The notes under the pieces are model-generated. The model saw nothing but the letters and a program-made list of their open reading frames with translations. It did not search any database and was not told the DNA's origin. From positions 1,500,501 through 1,564,500 of the forward strand of contig WAID01000005.1 in assembly GCA_016584495.1 (NCBI GenBank): a DNA stretch of 64,000 bases. Reading direction: 5' to 3'. How positions within the stretch are numbered: the stretch's first letter is position 1; every line of letters begins with the position of its first letter. Of the stretch, positions 49,971-63,784 are shown one piece after another. The translations under genes and the position numbers were made by a program. This DNA is from Celoporthe dispersa. Lineage: Eukaryota; Ascomycota; Sordariomycetes; Diaporthales; Cryphonectriaceae.

Positions 49971-50589
49971 AAAGTTTCGAATTTCTTTTATCTTGTATAT
50001 TTTCAGCTATATTTTCCCTTTTGAACTATTAGTTCAGAATAGAAAGTTATCACAATTAATTGAATATATCCGTATCAGCTAGCCTTTACTAGAAGATCTT
50101 ACTAGCACTTATTTCCTATTAGAGTATAGGAATAGCAATCTATCTCTAGAGCATTTAATTAGATATTTGCTAATTAATGCAGCTATAGCCTTATTTGCAT
50201 TGGCTCTGAGGAAATAAAGAGAATACATAAGCTATAAATTCAGATAAGGAAATTAAAGAAATAGAATTAGAGTTTTGCTTTTAATATTTTACTTTCTTAT
50301 ATTACAAATCTATAGCACTTATAGCAGATATAAATCAATATAAAGTACTTAATTAGTATTAAGTACTACGAATAATACAAATGATAGAATAGTTTCTTTT
50401 ATATAATACTCGGAATATAGACTGAAGAGTAGATGCTCTAGTCTTGTATAGGAATATAAGCCCAAGAGATTGGCAACCCTTTTGAGCTATCCAACTCATG
50501 CTTATAGCAAGGCTAAGAATAGTCTCTCAATGTATTTCCTTTTGTCAAAATATTTCCTTTGCGGACAAAGGCTATAAGGGGCTGGCAAT

Positions 50590-50923
50590 TGATGCACTCG
50601 CATTATTCACCATCACTTGGTGGTGCATTCACTATAGGATGTATGGTGAATGCACTACTGAATGCATGGTGAATTCACCAGTGAATGTATGGTGAATTCA
50701 CTATGGAATGCATAGTGCATTCACTATGGAATGTATGGTGAATTCACCAGAGAATGCGTAGTGCATTCACCATGGAATGCATAGTGAATTCACTTTGTAT
50801 TCTCCCGCAGCTCCTGACAACTATATATATATCTAGGATAGATATCGTTTCTCTTTCTTCTTCGAAGAGAGAGCATCCCTCGTAATATATCTGCAATGCA
50901 CCGCATACTTCAGCCGCCCAACA
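50590..50923 (+). repeat. 3' LTR of gypsy-334
   Basis: 334 bp, equal in length to the 5' LTR, and preceded by a purine-rich AAGGGGCTGGCAA that can serve as polypurine tract. The less mutated of the pair at its right end (CAGCCGCCCAACA versus TAGCTGCTCAACA). Confidence 0.92.
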
Positions 50924-51539
50924 TTTTTATAATATAATATAAAAAACGGTTTCGTATATATTAAAATAAATTAAGAAATATATATAATTCAATTAATAAA
51001 ATTTGAAAAAATAAAATTAGAATATAAAGTTTATAAATTGATTAAAGCATTATATAATTTAATTATATAATTTAAAGCAATTGCTTAAGCTATAGTATAA
51101 ATATTTAAAAATAAGCTTACAAAAATATAATTTTATTAAATTGAAATGTAATTAAAGTTATTTTTTAAATAAAAACGAAAAGATTATATTATTATGCTAT
51201 ATTAATAATATAATAATGCTAAAGCTAAATATAAATAAAATAGCTAGTAAAACTAATATTGAAATGAAATTATAATATATAAATATGCTATCAATATTTT
51301 TAGAAATAGAAATGAAATTAAATAAAAAATGAAATATATAAAAAATATATAAAATATTTTAATAAATAAAATAATAAACGATATAATATATTAATTGAAA
51401 CGAATCTAAAATTATATAAATTGATTAAATGAGTTAGCTTTAAAGAAATAAAATTGTATTAATAAGAAATAAATGCTTTATTATTTTTAGCTATTAAAAT
51501 AAAATCTAATATAATATATAAAATTAATTTATATTTATA

Positions 51540-52530
51540 TTTTATATCAAATTCTTTAAAAAAATATTGAAATGCTTTAAATCGAATACAGAATTATTTA
51601 TTAAATTTTCTTAATTTAGGAATTTATTATAATTTATATATAAATAAATCTATTGAATTAAACATAATAGAATTTAATAATAATAGTTATATTAATAATT
51701 TGAATAATAGAATTAGTATAGCTAGCTATATATTTCATTTTGAATATAATAATTCAAATAGCTAAGTTAGTAATTTATAATAAATAATTGCTACTAATAT
51801 AAATAAAAATAATTATATAGATTTAAAAAAGCTGCTAAAAAAGCTATTTATTTAAATTATCAATTAATTTTATATAATAATAAATTAAATTTAAAGCTAA
51901 ATCTAAATAAATTAGCTATTATAATAAATTTAGAATCAGCTTAACAATTAGCTGAAAACTTTAAATACTATAAAAGAAGTAAATATATTGATATTTGCTA
52001 TTACTATATACGATAATGCGTTTAAAAAGAAAAGTTAATATTAATATATTGTAAAAGGAAGAAAAATTTAGCTGATTTATTAACTAAAATATTTCTATAA
52101 ATCAATTTATTAATTACGTTAATAAATTAAGTTTAGTAAAGAAATAAGCTATATATATATATAATATATATATATTTAAATATCGAAAAAAGTATTTGAA
52201 TAAATAAATAAGCTAAATTCAATATTAAATATAGCTTAAGAAAAGCTATTAATCTATTTATTAATCTATTATTCTATAATAGCTAATTAAATATAGAAAT
52301 AAATAAAGATTATTTCTAAATAGCTTTAGTTTTATCTGATAAAACAAAAATTTCGATATTTCTCAATAGAAGTAAAAGCTTCGTAATAGGAATTCTATTC
52401 TATTATTAGTTTAAAACAAATATTCGTTATTAAATTAAATAATAATAAGAAATTCTATTAAAAAGAATGTTATATTAATCAAATAAGATTAAATAACAAT
52501 AGAATTCTATAGAAAAAGAATTGTTACAGA
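51540..52530 (+). pseudogene. copia-2 RNase H remnant and its 3' LTR part
   Basis: 51540-52140 reads, reading stops as Gln, like the end of a copia polyprotein: NNLNNRISIASYIF, KRSKYIDICYYYIR and KKNLADLLTKIF, in the usual RNase H order. About 52230-52530 then matches the copia-2 LTR in plus orientation and stops abruptly at about 52530. The 5' part of the element is not visible; gypsy-334 lies directly upstream and may have inserted into it. Confidence 0.65.
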
Positions 52531-54083
52531 CAGCCTCTCTAGAACCATGTAATAAGCATTGCTATAGCTTAAGCGTTCAATAAGTATATAAAAGATTTAT
52601 GCTAACAAGAGCGATATCGAAATATAATTCAAATAAATACTGGAAATATCTGAATATCTCTATAGTATATTATTAGCAATAAAGCTATTATTTATAATAT
52701 AAGTAATACTTAGATTAACAATTGAAGAGCTATATATTAAATCTATCTAATAGTAATAAATATATTCTTATATATTCAGCTCTTTAATCTTACTTAAGAT
52801 ACTTATATTTTGATTATTGCTAAGCAAATTCTAAATTATTTGCTTAATAATCAATTCTTTATAAGCCATATATCTCGGATTCTAATCTTTGCTTATATAA
52901 TTTTGCATTTCCGTTTTTTATATTAGAATATTAGACTTTCAGCTTCTGAAGATCTATTTCGAATAGCTTAAATATTATGCCTTTTCCTTATTATAATCTG
53001 CATATTGGATAGATTATAATATTATTTCTCTTCTGTAGATCGTTATTTTTAATAATCTTTTATAAATTTTCTATTATTCTTTGATTTTCTATTATGCTTT
53101 TCTAATCAAGATATCTTGCAGAATTAAGAATTCTTATATTCAGAAATCTATTGCTTTTCTCAAAAATATTGCTAAGTATAATTCTTTAATTATTTATATT
53201 CTTGAGAATTTTATCGAAATGCTTATTTATTCTTTTTATAAGAATTATAATCTTCTTTTCTATTAGATATTGCTTAATAATTCTTCTTATTATATTGAAT
53301 ATATTTGCTAAAATCGTTCGAAATATAATATTCTTAATTCTTTTCTTGCAGAATTTCGCAATATTGCTATTTAATATCGGAAATTAGAGAATAAGATTAA
53401 AGATTTGGAAATCAAATTATTGAAATTTTATTAATAGAAGCGATTACAATCTAATAAAATAAAATATATTCTATATTATAATATTTCTTAAATAAAGAAA
53501 TTAGATTATTTGGAAATTAAGAAAGCTAAAGTAAAGCATTTAGCTATTAAGAAAGCTAATCAAAATATTAAAATATTAATTCTCGAAAAATTATTCTTTA
53601 AGAATTTCTTTAATCTTATTATAAATAAAATTAATTCATTTATAATAAATCTAAATATTTTTAAGATTAATAAATTAGAAAATATAGCTAATTTATTAAT
53701 TAATTATTAATTTAATTTAATTAATAGATCATTTTAATTTAATTTTTTAATTAATTATTTTTTAATTAATTTATTATATAATTGCTTTATAGCTAATTAA
53801 TTTGATAATTATATTAATAAAAGAATAATTAGTTAAATAATTTGATCAATTTAAAATTTTATTAATTAATTATTCCATTTTTTCTAATTAATATAAATTT
53901 CTTTTAATTAATTTCGAATCTAATAAATTCTATTTTGCTTAATTCGAATTCTATTAATATCTTTATTATTAATAATTAATTAATTAATTAAGCTATATTT
54001 AATTTTTATTCTAAATTAGAATAATTTTCTAAATTTATAAATTACTAATTTTGTTTTTGCTAGTATATTTGAAATACTTATTA
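52531..54083. other. AT-rich region, unassigned coding-like stretches
   Basis: Short plus-strand frames (53081-53266, 53510-53710) are Lys/Ile/Leu rich with a coiled-coil-like YRKLENKIKDLEIKLL near 53385. They might be the end of a decayed transposase, but no catalytic motif is visible. 53700-54060 is nearly pure A/T with TTAATTAATTAA words. Confidence 0.35.
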
Positions 54084-54338
54084 TGTCACAGTAGCTGGCA
54101 GAGGGGCAGGTGGACGACGAGCGGGCGTATCGATTCTCTATTTTAGCTACAGATAGGCAAGCTCTATCCTCAGATAAGTATAAGCTCTATTAATAAGATA
54201 TAGCTCAAGAAGCTATAATTACAAATAGCAAGCAGAATAGAATTTTATCTAATAGATTAATTATATAAGCAGCTTATATAATTACTCCTAATTCTCCAGA
54301 TTAGGATATTAGCAATCCCAGAGAGACTGTCTATAATA
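54084..54338 (-). repeat. LTR of gypsy-255 (left; 3' end of the element)
   Basis: Plus-strand start TGTCACAGTAGCTGGCAG. This copy keeps more GC at its outer edge (GGGGCAGGTGGACGACGAG) than the right LTR. Confidence 0.9.
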
Positions 54339-55369
54339 TTACTTCCCTTTCTAAAATCGAGCTCTAGCAAGCTGATTCTCTAAAATCCAGATTTGAATAA
54401 GTATTAGCAGTAATAGTTGCTCACAATCTCCTAAGCATTCTCAAAATATAAAGCAGGCATTTCCTTAAGATTATTATAGCTAATCTATCTAATAATATAT
54501 TTCAGGCATAAGCTGCCTTTTCTATAGCAATCTCAGCAGGAATCCAGGATTTTATTAACTTCCTATTTTTATAACCTATTAATTTCTATAAATAAGAGCA
54601 ATTTATTTTATTATTCGAGCAATAGATCAATAGCAATAGATTAGAGTAAGCTAATATAGAATATAAGATATATTTTTATAAATTCAGGCAAATAGAAGCA
54701 ATATATATATAAATTAATAATTTTTTCAATATAGAATAGCTTATAATTTTTCTAATCTAGCTTTTTAATAAAATATAAGATTTTAATATTACAAATATTT
54801 AGCTAAACTTTTTAGCTTATCTAATATTATTAAGCAAAATATTATTTCTAATTAGCTAATTCTTTATAATAAAAGTAGACTATAAGCAGCTTATTATATA
54901 GATATTTATTAATATTATATATTAGAAATGCAAATTTCTTAATATTATAAATAGCAAGTTTATCAATAAGCATAATTAGCTTGAATTCTAAATAGAGATA
55001 AAAGCTATAATTAGCGAAAAATAGAATTATAATAATAGATTCGAAAGCAATATTATTAGCAGCGAATTTAGCAAAAGAGAGCTAATTTGATTAATTATTC
55101 TGCAAATACAATATATATAGCTATAAATATTATTCTAGCAAAGCATTTATTTTTTCGATCTAGTTATTAATCTCTAAATAATAAGCTATAAATAGAAATA
55201 TAGATATAAATAAGCGCTGAATTAAATATTTCCAGAACTCAGATACAAATTGAAGCTTTTAATTAGATATAATAATAATAAGTAAGCTATATAGCTTCTA
55301 TATATTCTTAATAAATAGATAAATAGCTTTCTCAAAATTATAAATTCTTTTATAAGCAATAAAGTATTG

Positions 55370-57400
55370 CATTTTAGTTAAGCAATTTACTACTATTATA
55401 ATAATATTATATTCTTAATTTAAGAATAAATAAGTAATAAAGTCAATTAATATATTTTTTCAAAATTATTCTAATATAGATAAAGACTTTAATAAGCTTT
55501 GACAAACTTTGCAGCTAAACTTTATATAATAGTACTAATAGCAATTATTAATCCAATAGCAAATATATTTTAGTATTTAAAGCTAATAATATTCTTAATG
55601 TAGAATCTTATAAATTTTAGCAATTTTAGAATATTTAGTAATTAGAGCAATATAATAGGCTTTTAATAGTTCAGCTTTTAAATTAGATAGATTTAGAATA
55701 TATAAATAGCTGCTATAATATAAATAGCTATCGCAATTTTTATATTCTGCAAATATAAGCAAATTATATTAGAGAATGCTATTATATAGCATTTAGAAAA
55801 CCGAATAAAAGATTATATCTTTATTATAGCTATAAGCAAATAGATTGAATAATTTTTTATTCTAATATAAGCAAGCTAGCAGCTAAGCTATTCTAATCTA
55901 TATTATAAAATAGATAATCTTTTTAAATTAGTTTAAAATAAAGCAGGATTCAGGAGCAATTAAGATAAGCAAGATTAATATTTTTAGATATTAGCAAGAA
56001 GATCTAAATGCTATTAGCATTTTTAGATATCAATCTCGCCTAATTACTATTAGCATTTATAAATATTAATTCTTCCTCTAATTCCTTCTTTTCTAATTGA
56101 ATAGCTAGATTTGCTAGCAAGAATTCTCAATTTAGATCTATTTTCTCGCATCTATTAATACTATCTTGACTAATATTTCTAGAATTTCCGCATTTATTAA
56201 TACTATCTAAGCTAATATTCTTAAAATTTTCTTTCTTCAGAATTATCTAGCTCTAGTATAATAATTATTTATTCCCTTTTTTAGGCAAATCTTCTGATTT
56301 CCTAATTAGAATATCAGATTTTATTTCTTATTTTCTAGAATAATATATGATTTTGAAATTAAAATAGAATAAGAATTTAGCTTAATAAGCTTATTTTCGA
56401 TTCAGTAATTTCATAATTATAAAATATTCTAAATTCTTATAATTTATAATAATCTTGATTAGTAATTATACTTTTTTCAATTCCAAATATTATTTCTTAA
56501 AGCAGCAAATAATAGCTAGAAGTTTCTTATTATAGATCTTATAATTGCACTCTATAATAGAATGCTTTTTTAAGAAAAAAGCTATAAAATAAAGAATACT
56601 ATTATCCTTATATTGGAATAATATCTTTCTAAATATATAATCAAATATATCAATCTTTAGAATAATTTTCTTTTCTTAATCAAATAAAGCAAAGACTAAA
56701 GCTTAAATAAATACTCTTTTTAAGCTTTCGAAAGCTTTTTACAAATTATATCGAATATAAATAGAATATTCTTACAAATCAGGCAGATTAATAGAATAAT
56801 AATCTTCGAAAAGTTTCTAATAAATTTTTAATAGAAATTACTAAAACTAATAAAAGCTTATATATTTATAATATAAATCAGGATTCTCTAATTAATAATA
56901 ATCTCGATCTTTTTTAAGTTTATTTATATTCTTTCAATACTAATAATCAACTTTAGAAAGATTATCTCTTATATAAAGAATTCGTATTTCTCTAGTTTAG
57001 TATATAAGCTAGCCTCTCTTAAAGCAAATAGGATTAAGCAGATATATTATTTATATTCAGAATAAATATAGCTATAAATCAGAATATTATCTAGATAAGC
57101 AATATAGAATATATTAAAATACTTTTTTAAAATATTATTAATAAATCTCTAGAAAATAGTAAAAGCGCTTATAAAGCCGAAAAGCATAATAAGCATCTCG
57201 AATAAGCCAAAATGAATATGAAAAGCAATCAAATATTCCTTTCTCTTGCAAATATAAAGATTATTGAATATAGAAATAATATTAATTTTAGAGAAATACT
57301 TTATTTTCTTCAGATTATTTAAAAACTTTTTAATCAGAAACAATAAATATTAATCTTTCATAATAATATTATTTAAAGCATAATAATCTATATAGAAATA
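55370..57400 (-). pseudogene. gypsy-255 pol remnants (reverse transcriptase to integrase)
   Basis: 57343-57149 is an open segment of reverse transcriptase (KIKYFSKINIISIFNNLYI, EYLIAFHIHFGLFEMLIM, FGF). 55700-55370 reads like the integrase zinc/core junction with stops (CKVCQ, ILIDFITYL, IIIIVVNCLTKMQYFI). The region between is broken. The element could not transpose by itself. Confidence 0.75.
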
Positions 57401-59780
57401 TAAGCTTTTATTTAGTTTAGCAATAAATAAAATAAGAAAAGCAATAAATAATAAGCTAAATTAAATAAATCTTTTATATAAATTCTTCTCGAGCTATTCT
57501 CAGAATATAATAAGCTTATTTTAGAATATAGCATATAATAAGCTGAATAAAGCAATTTTTCCTTTTTAGAAAGCAATATAATAATTATAAGAATAATAAA
57601 ATAATAACTTATTAGCTTTCTTTAGAAAAAATATATTAGCGAATTCTTAGAATTCGAAAAGTAAGGAATTAGCTAGCTTCGAAGCTAATTTCTTTAGTAA
57701 AGCAATATTAATATCTTCTAGAATAATTATAAATAAGCAATAATTCTTTTATTAAATATAAATAATGCTTGCTCTTAATAAGATAAAAGTAATATTATAT
57801 TTATATAAAGCTTTAAGCAAATTAGTAAAGCGATTAGTATAAGCAAGCTTTAGAATATTCTATAAAGCTTTAGCTTTTATTAAGCAGCTAGAAATATTAT
57901 AGTATTTCTAGCAATATTTACTATTGAATATAATAATATATAAAGCAAAGTAGATTATAAGATTATATTATTTAAATTATAATATCTCTAAAATAATAGA
58001 ATAGTAAGCAAATTGAGTAATAAAAAGCCTTAGCTTTTTCTAATAATAGTTATTAATTTAGCAAATAGCTAAGATATAATGCGAAATCTTCTTGCTTTTT
58101 GCAGAATAGCTATTGAAGATTTTAATTTCAAATAGCTTTTTTAATAGCAATAGCAATAAATTATAGTCTTTAGCTTAGCTCTTATCAATAAAAGCTTTTC
58201 CTTTAGCTTTAGAATTTATTAGAGCATAAGTAAATAGGATTTATCTCTCTATTATTAGATATAATAGCAAGATTAGTATTCGAAAGCGCTAATTTTCTTC
58301 TTTCTTAATCAAAAATCTAATAGCAATAGCAATAAAAATATAAATTTTGCATAAAGCAGTCTTATTACTCTTATTAGAATAGTTTATTTTAGCTAGAATA
58401 ATAGACTCAATAGTAGAAGCTTGGAAGCAATTTACTCTAAGCTTGCGCTATTTAATAAGCCAAAATTAGAGAAGATTTCTCGAATATATTTTAAAAGTGA
58501 TTAGATTAATAAATAAAGCGAAAACTAAGCAATAGATTAGCTAAATAAACTATTAAATCGATTATATTAAACTTATATTCGAGAATTACAAAAATAGATA
58601 TCCGATTCAGAATAATTGGCAATAAAATGATTAGATAAACTATAATAATAGTATTTATAATGCTTTTTGCAGCTATTATTTTACTGCTAGAAATTTAGAT
58701 TTATAGATTCTCCAATAATAGTAGATATAAAAAAAGCTTTGGAAGAAGAATGCTCTCAAAGCTAAAAAAGATTAGCAGATTAAGATTTAAGCAGTATAAT
58801 AGAAAGAATATTCCTAATTTGAAAGACTTACTATTAATATTAGCAATAATAATTATCCAGAGATTAGAAATAGTAGAAATATTCTCAGAATTTATCAGAA
58901 AATATAGAATTATATAAAAATATATCTTGCAGTTTATGGAAAATGCTTTAGAATAATGAAGTATAAGAGCGATCTCGAATATATTACTTTCTAAAGATAA
59001 GCAATTAAACTCTGAAAGATAGATATTAAAATCCTAATTGCATTATTTTAATTAGTATAGCTTATTTCGAATATTCTAGATTTGATCGGAATCTCCGAAA
59101 GCATTTTCTAAATATTTCAATATAGCAAGATAATCTTCGAATTAGAAAACTTTATAAGCAATTTTAGACAAGATCAATTTATAAGCTTTTCCTATTAGAT
59201 ATTCAGCAATATAAATTAATCAAGCAAAGGCAATTAGAAAGCAATCTGTATTAATAATTATTTTTCCATATATCTATTATATAAAGCAGTAGAAATTATC
59301 GCAGCTATTATTATATTTATCAGGATTAGGAAATTATTCAGAAAAATAGGCAGAGCTAGAAGATTAGGCATTAATAAGAGAAGGCAATGCTATAATATTA
59401 TCTGCTTATAGTTCAGCAGATAAAGATTAATCGGAAATCGGAATAATTGTAATTATAATCAATTAGGCAAGCTCAATAGCTCTCTATTCTTTAATCTTCA
59501 TAATTACAAAAGCTTTCTAAGCTTTCTTAAGCTAATATTGCTAATATCGAACTATATTATCGTATTCGGATATTATAATACATAATATTTGGATCTCTTT
59601 TTATAAGCTAGATCTCTCTTCTTCCAAGCTTATTATATAATAATCGAGGTTCTATAGATATAGAAGCTAATCAGAAGCATATTGAGCTACTTGCTCTATC
59701 AATTCCTACGAGGAATCTATAGCCAGAAATAGCTGCGGGCAATTAGATATTATCGCTATTCAAAGAAAAAAGCTACATAA

Positions 59781-60035
59781 TATCACAGTAGCTGGCAGAA
59801 GGGCAGATAAATAACAAGCGAGCATATCGATTCTTTATTTTAGCTATAAATAAGCAAGCTCTATCCTCAGATAGATACAAGCTCTATTAATAAGATATAG
59901 CTCGAAGAGCTACAATTATAGATAGCGGGCAGAACAGAGTTTTATCCAATAGATTGATTATATAAGCAGCTTATATAATCACTCCTAATTCTCCAGATTA
60001 GGGTATCGGCAGTCTTAGGAAAGCTGTCTATGATA
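59781..60035 (-). repeat. LTR of gypsy-255 (right; 5' end of the element)
   Basis: Same length as the left LTR; TG at the end has become TA (TATCACAG), a RIP-type change. Confidence 0.9.
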
Positions 60036-60040
60036 TATTA

Positions 60041-62116
60041 TATATTTAAAAGATTTTCCTTAAATTTCTGTAAATTTTCGCTTATTAAATAATTTTTCTA
60101 TTTGATAAGATATTTTTATATTATATTTATATTTTTATATTTAAAAAAATTTTAATTTTATATTTCTTTTCTAATTCTTCTATTTTAATAATATTATCTA
60201 TTTTAGTATTTTCTACTATAGATTCAAATAATAAGATATAAAAAATCAAATATAGCTTTATTTTATAAAATAATTTAAGCTTATAATTAATTAGAAATAT
60301 TTATTTAAAAATTTTGAAAAATCTAAATTTTTTATAATTAAGCTTATATAATAGTTTTTTAGTTTTAATATAATTTTTTCTTCTAATAAAATAGATTTTA
60401 TTTTTTTATGAGATTAATCTCTCAATCTTTTTAGAATTTGCATATTAAATTATATATTTCTGAATAAATATAAATTCTAATTATAATCTTTTTTTAATTT
60501 TTCTGAATCTAAATACTTTTTTTTCTATAATTTTTATATTTGCTTTTAGCAATATTTTATAATAAGCTATTAGATTATATTTATAAAATATATAAAATAG
60601 TAAAATCTTTATAATATTAATATTTATATTATTATATACGAATTGCATTAATAATAGCAATTTGATTTAATTATTTTGCTTTTAATTAATATAATATCTT
60701 AAATATTATTTTATAATTTAATTAATTTATTTTATTTATCTATTTATTTGCAAATAAAATATAATTAATATTTTATATATAGCTTTAAGCTATTTTATAA
60801 ACAATATTTAGAAATATAATACGAATTTTCTATTTTTATTTGAAATGAATTCTTATAATATTTTATAATTTGCTATTATTATTTTGAGAAATATATATAT
60901 ATAAGTTTTTCTATTATACTAATCTTTTTATAAAATAAAAAATAAATATATTTATTTAATTTGCAAACTATTATTAAAATATTATTAAATTATATTTTAA
61001 TTAAAGATTTTTATAAAAAAATAGCTTAATAATAAAATCTAAGCTAATTAATTATTAAATAGCTATAAATATTAATAAAAATTACAATAATTCGTAAAAT
61101 TTATATTATTTTATTTTATTTTTTTGCAATTATTATATATTTTAAAAATATTTCCTATCTTTTTTCTAAATTCTAAAAAATTTCAATACTTCCGAATTCT
61201 TTTATAGATTGCTTTAATTTGCTAATATCTATATATAAATATATTATCTATATTTTTAATATATTTATTTTATTTTATTAGAATTATATTTTTTAGATTT
61301 TTTTTAAATATGCAATTCTAAATATTATATTAATCTTTTATATCTATATAAGATTATTATTCTTATTTATATTAAAGAATATTTATTTTTCGATTTTTAT
61401 ATTTAATTGAAAATTTGATTATTTATTAAAAGTATTTGCTTTAGTATTTTTCTTTCTTACAATATAGATAATCTTAATATCGAATTAAAAGAAAAATTCT
61501 GCTTATCGAATTTATTGCTTATTAAAAATCTTAATTATTATAAATATTATAAAATTTTTATAATCTATAAATATTTTAATTAATAGCTTTGCTTTAATTA
61601 AATAATATTGTTATTTCTAATATATATATATTATTACTATAAATTTTTTATTTAGAATTTTATATTATAATTTTAGTTTATTAAACTTTTTTAAAAAATT
61701 CGCTATAAATTTTAATTATTTCTAATTATTTTTCTAAATCAATTTTGCATTATATTTATATTCTAATATATTTAATATAATTTCGAATTCTTATATTAAA
61801 TCAGCTTTCTTAAAGATTAGATTTTTTGCAATTTTAGCTTTAATAATTTCGAAAGCTTTCTATTTTTTCTTTACTTTATTGAAATATTTTATTTAATTTA
61901 TAAGAAATTTATTATTCTAAAATATTTATAAAATTATTTATATATATTTTTAATATTTTTTATAATTCTTAGAATAAATAAGAATATTATTAAAAATAGG
62001 AAATAATAAAGATATTAAAATATTTATATAGAATATAATTAATTATTTTTTGAAAAGATACAAATATATTAATTAATTTAAAAAATATAATTTAATATTT
62101 AAAATATCTATAATAG
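60041..62116. other. Extremely AT-rich region, nothing recognised
   Basis: No frame above 60 codons and no repeat match to the other elements was seen. Composition is more AT-rich than in the elements on either side, as expected for the oldest RIP-affected sequence or for AT-rich filler. Confidence 0.4.
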
Positions 62117-62813
62117 TTAAAGACGGAGGTTACTATGCATTTAGGATCGAGGGGATTATGTAATCAGCTTATATAATAGTATAGGCGCTTGTTCAAAAGA
62201 GGAATAGTAAGAGAGGTTGATTTATATTGTATTGTTGTTGTTGTTGCGCTTGCTTTTCTTTCTTTCCTCAAGAGAGAAAGGGAAAGCATTTATTTATAAT
62301 TGAACTATTCTAGTTTCTCGAATATTCTATTGCTATTGATTTATAATCAACAGCCGTTGATTTGTAAGCATTTATCAGCTATTATAAATCAACGTTGCAT
62401 TCGTATATATTAGTTATTACGCAGAAGGCTTCGAGGAAAAATATATAATACGATAAGGTTTGGCTTTCGCTACCTTAGTATTTCTCGAAACTTCTAGCAC
62501 TTTCTGCTTATGTAATATGCTTAGTAAGCAACCCTTTATATAATCATATATTATATCACTATATAATATATAGTGATTAGTAATATAGTTTCCTTGGCTC
62601 TATAGCTCGTTTAGTTATTGAATAATAAGAGAAATATATATATATTTATATATTCGAATTTTTTCGAATATTTATTATTTCTCTTTTCTATTTAAGCATA
62701 TATAGAAATATATATATATTATTTTATATATTATCAGCTATAAGTTATTGCTGACGTAATATGATTACGTAATATTTATAGTTATAGTATAAATATAGTT
62801 ATATATGCTTATA
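62117..62813 (-). repeat. 3' LTR of the second copia-1 copy
   Basis: 697 bp, TTAAAGACGG... to ...ATGCTTATA; left flank AATAG is the expected half of a target duplication whose partner is outside the window. Confidence 0.9.
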
Positions 62814-63355
62814 CTCTCTCGTAATTCTTTTGCGGGAGCAAATGAATTAATTATTGAAGTATTTATATATATTTATATATTGAGAAATATTTATATATTT
62901 CCTAATAGAGTAATATTTGCTATGCTCGTAAAGCTTATTAAGCTTACTCTATAATTATTTTATATATTTATTTGTTTATACACGCATATTATAATTATAT
63001 ATATAGATATATATATATATATATTTCGTCGATCTTTTTCGCTACTTATAAAGCTTATATACGAATGCTATATTTTTATATTTATATATTGCCAGCATAT
63101 CCCCTATATATTTCTATAATTAGATAGAAATATATAAAGCGCAATTATTATTATTATTATATAGCTTCTTTATACTCTTTTTATTATATAAATCATTATT
63201 TATATATATTTCCGGATTTTCCATATTATTTGATATATTAGCTTGTTTTATAAGATATTTCTGCTAGGGATTCGGCAGACTTTTCGTAAGAAAATCGGCT
63301 AATTATTCTTTATAAGAGTATATATTATTCTTATTTTATTATTAGCTATTACTTG

Positions 63356-63784
63356 TTATATATAATAATATATTATATCAATATGCTTAATTCTTTTATA
63401 AAATTCAAGATTTTTTGCTAATTTAATAATACTAATATTATCTACTAATATAATAAGCATTTCTATATTATATTTTAATTTCAAAGCTGAATTAAAATAT
63501 TTATATAGATTATTTAAATATATAGCCTCTCTAATAGCTTCTTTTAAAGCTATATATTCGGCTTCACAAAAGCTAATTGCAATAGTCTTTTGCAATTGAG
63601 AATTCCAGCTAATAATATTATTATTAGCTATATTCTTATTATTATTATTTGATAGAGAGAATATATAGCTTATTATAGATCTTCTATTATTTATATCATT
63701 TGCGAAATCGCTATCGCAATACTTTTTTATTATAAAATCAATAGTATTGCAATTATATATTATATCCAAATCGGAGAATTTCAA
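63356..63784 (-). pseudogene. copia-1 RNase H segment (second copy)
   Basis: 142 codons open: FSDLDIIYNCNTIDFI, CDSDFAND, CEAEYIALKEA, RIKHIDIIYYYI. It is the C-terminal RNase H of copia pol; the upstream coding part lies beyond the window. Confidence 0.85.

Larger units (their letters stand above)
39833..50923 (+). mobile_element. Ty3/gypsy element, 11.1 kb, with extra 3' coding region (gypsy-334)
   Basis: Two 334-bp LTRs (39833-40166, 50590-50923), both TGATGCAC...CAACA, flanked by identical TTTTT target duplications (39828-39832, 50924-50928). Internal order: gag-like frame, protease-like motif, reverse transcriptase, RNase H, integrase, which is the gypsy order. About 3.4 kb then lies between integrase and the 3' LTR. 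The element is far longer than the usual 5-7 kb. All coding parts are broken. Confidence 0.9.
54084..60035 (-). mobile_element. Ty3/gypsy element, 5.95 kb, minus strand (gypsy-255)
   Basis: LTRs 54084-54338 and 59781-60035, each 255 bp, with identical target duplications TATTA (54079-54083, 60036-60040). Internal genes read on the minus strand in the order gag (about 59.7 kb leftwards), reverse transcriptase (57.3 kb), integrase (55.7-55.4 kb). The length is normal for gypsy. All frames are broken. Confidence 0.88.

Noticed and set aside
52531..53720. Decayed DDE transposase
   Set aside because: A coiled-coil-like tail is visible but no DDE residues, terminal inverted repeats or TA duplication could be identified.
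54350..55200. Plus-strand coding frame in the gypsy-255 element
   Set aside because: It can be read only by ignoring many stops, and reverse transcriptase and integrase of the same element are clearly on the minus strand.
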